A DNA stretch of 6,944 nucleotides, from contig CAMCTQ010000068.1 in assembly GCA_945878545.1 (NCBI GenBank), positions 1 through 6,944 on the forward strand, in the 5' to 3' direction. Source of the DNA: Rickettsia typhi. Lineage in GTDB: Bacteria > Pseudomonadota > Alphaproteobacteria > Rickettsiales > Rickettsiaceae. Positions within the stretch are counted from its first letter, which is position 1, and each line of letters begins with the position of its first letter. Of the stretch, positions 6,750-6,944 are shown piece after piece. The notes beneath the pieces are model-generated. The model worked only from the letters and a program-made list of their open reading frames with translations, had not been told where the DNA came from and searched no databases. The position numbers and the translations under genes are program-made.

Positions 6750-6817
6750 TGTCATTCCCGCGTAGGCGGGAATTCGGAAATAATTAAGCTTTGATCCCCT
6801 CTTTCGAGGGGATGACA
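6750..6817. repeat. composite palindromic repeat (two hairpins inside TGTCAT ends)
   Basis: TGTCATTCCC (6750-6759) and GGGGATGACA (6808-6817) are inverted ends matching at nine of ten bases. Inside are two perfect eight-pair hairpins: ATTCCCGC-GTAG-GCGGGAAT (6754-6773) and ATCCCCTC-TTTC-GAGGGGAT (6794-6813). Its GC-rich arms differ from the AT-rich surroundings. Such TGTCATTCCCGC palindromes are scattered between genes in many proteobacteria, including Rickettsiales. Read on the minus strand it gives the PRKRGS and IPAYAGMT peptides that are often mis-annotated as small proteins. Either hairpin could also stop or protect the methyltransferase transcript, although no T-run follows. Confidence 0.82.
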
Positions 6818-6854
6818 TCTAAACTGGCACCTAATTCAATGTAAAATTTACTAT

Positions 6855-6944
6855 ATGAAACATGTTTTAATGTTACTCATAAAATTTTATCAGTTCTTTA
6901 TATCACCTTGGCTTGGTAAAAAGTGTCGATTTCATCCGACTTGC
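6855..6944 (+). CDS. yidD: YidD, membrane protein insertion efficiency factor, 5' end only
   Basis: The first 30 codons run into the right edge. They spell the family's N-terminus: a hydrophobic stretch [16 protein letters not shown] (6-21) followed by KKCRFHPTC (22-30), matching the conserved YQxxISPxxGxxCRFxPTC signature of YidD. This is a small inner-membrane-associated protein, usually about 70-90 residues, that helps YidC insert membrane proteins. In many bacteria it sits between rnpA and yidC; here it follows a repeat cluster and a methyltransferase, so it is outside that operon. No convincing Shine-Dalgarno or promoter is seen; TAAAAT at 6842-6847 is a weak -10 candidate. ATG 6855 gives the normal N-terminus. 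Confidence 0.9.
   Translation, partial: MKHVLMLLIKFYQFFISPWLGKKCRFHPTC

Noticed and set aside
6552..6818. Minus-strand 88-codon open frame starting MSSPRKRGS
   Set aside because: It is a translation of the palindromic repeats plus the antisense of the methyltransferase 3' end. The SPRKRGS and PAYAGMT words are classic by-products of such repeats, not a protein.

Overview
The window reads as a piece of an AT-rich alphaproteobacterial genome, most likely a Rickettsiales (Rickettsiaceae-like) intracellular bacterium. The evidence is the 188-residue Dcd and 150-residue SecB lying side by side with a strongly rickettsial look, a protein-lysine methyltransferase-type protein with a regulatory domain, A/T-ending codon preference, and palindromic repeats that spell SPRKRGS and PAYAGMT peptides. 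The species cannot be named from the sequence alone.

Layout. Positions 1-1016 (minus) hold the first 338 codons of an outer-membrane porin whose C-terminus lies beyond the left edge. Positions 1155-2205 (minus) hold dcd (dCTP deaminase) followed after 31 nt by secB (export chaperone), probably one operon. A gene-free stretch of about 450 nt (2206-2656) separates dcd from a second, divergent porin (2657-4000, plus), which is a paralogue of the first. A clear rho-independent terminator follows at 4035-4066. Next come a degenerate palindromic repeat and an almost perfect sigma-70 promoter (TTGACG, 16 nt, TATAAT), which drives a small eight-strand-type outer-membrane beta-barrel protein (4282-5061). 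A SAM-dependent methyltransferase with regulatory domain (5084-6661) follows 22 nt later. Positions 6662-6854 are filled by a cluster of palindromic repeat units. The right edge cuts through yidD after 30 codons.

The contents centre on the cell envelope: two paralogous porins, a small surface barrel, the SecB chaperone that keeps such proteins export-competent, and YidD, which aids membrane protein insertion. Dcd is the exception, serving thymidylate supply. The most interesting arrangement is the barrel protein plus methyltransferase pair. Rickettsial relatives of the methyltransferase methylate lysines on a surface protein (OmpB), so the adjacent barrel or the porins are candidate substrates; this is inference. 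I found no CRISPR array, tRNA, rRNA, transposase or phage gene.
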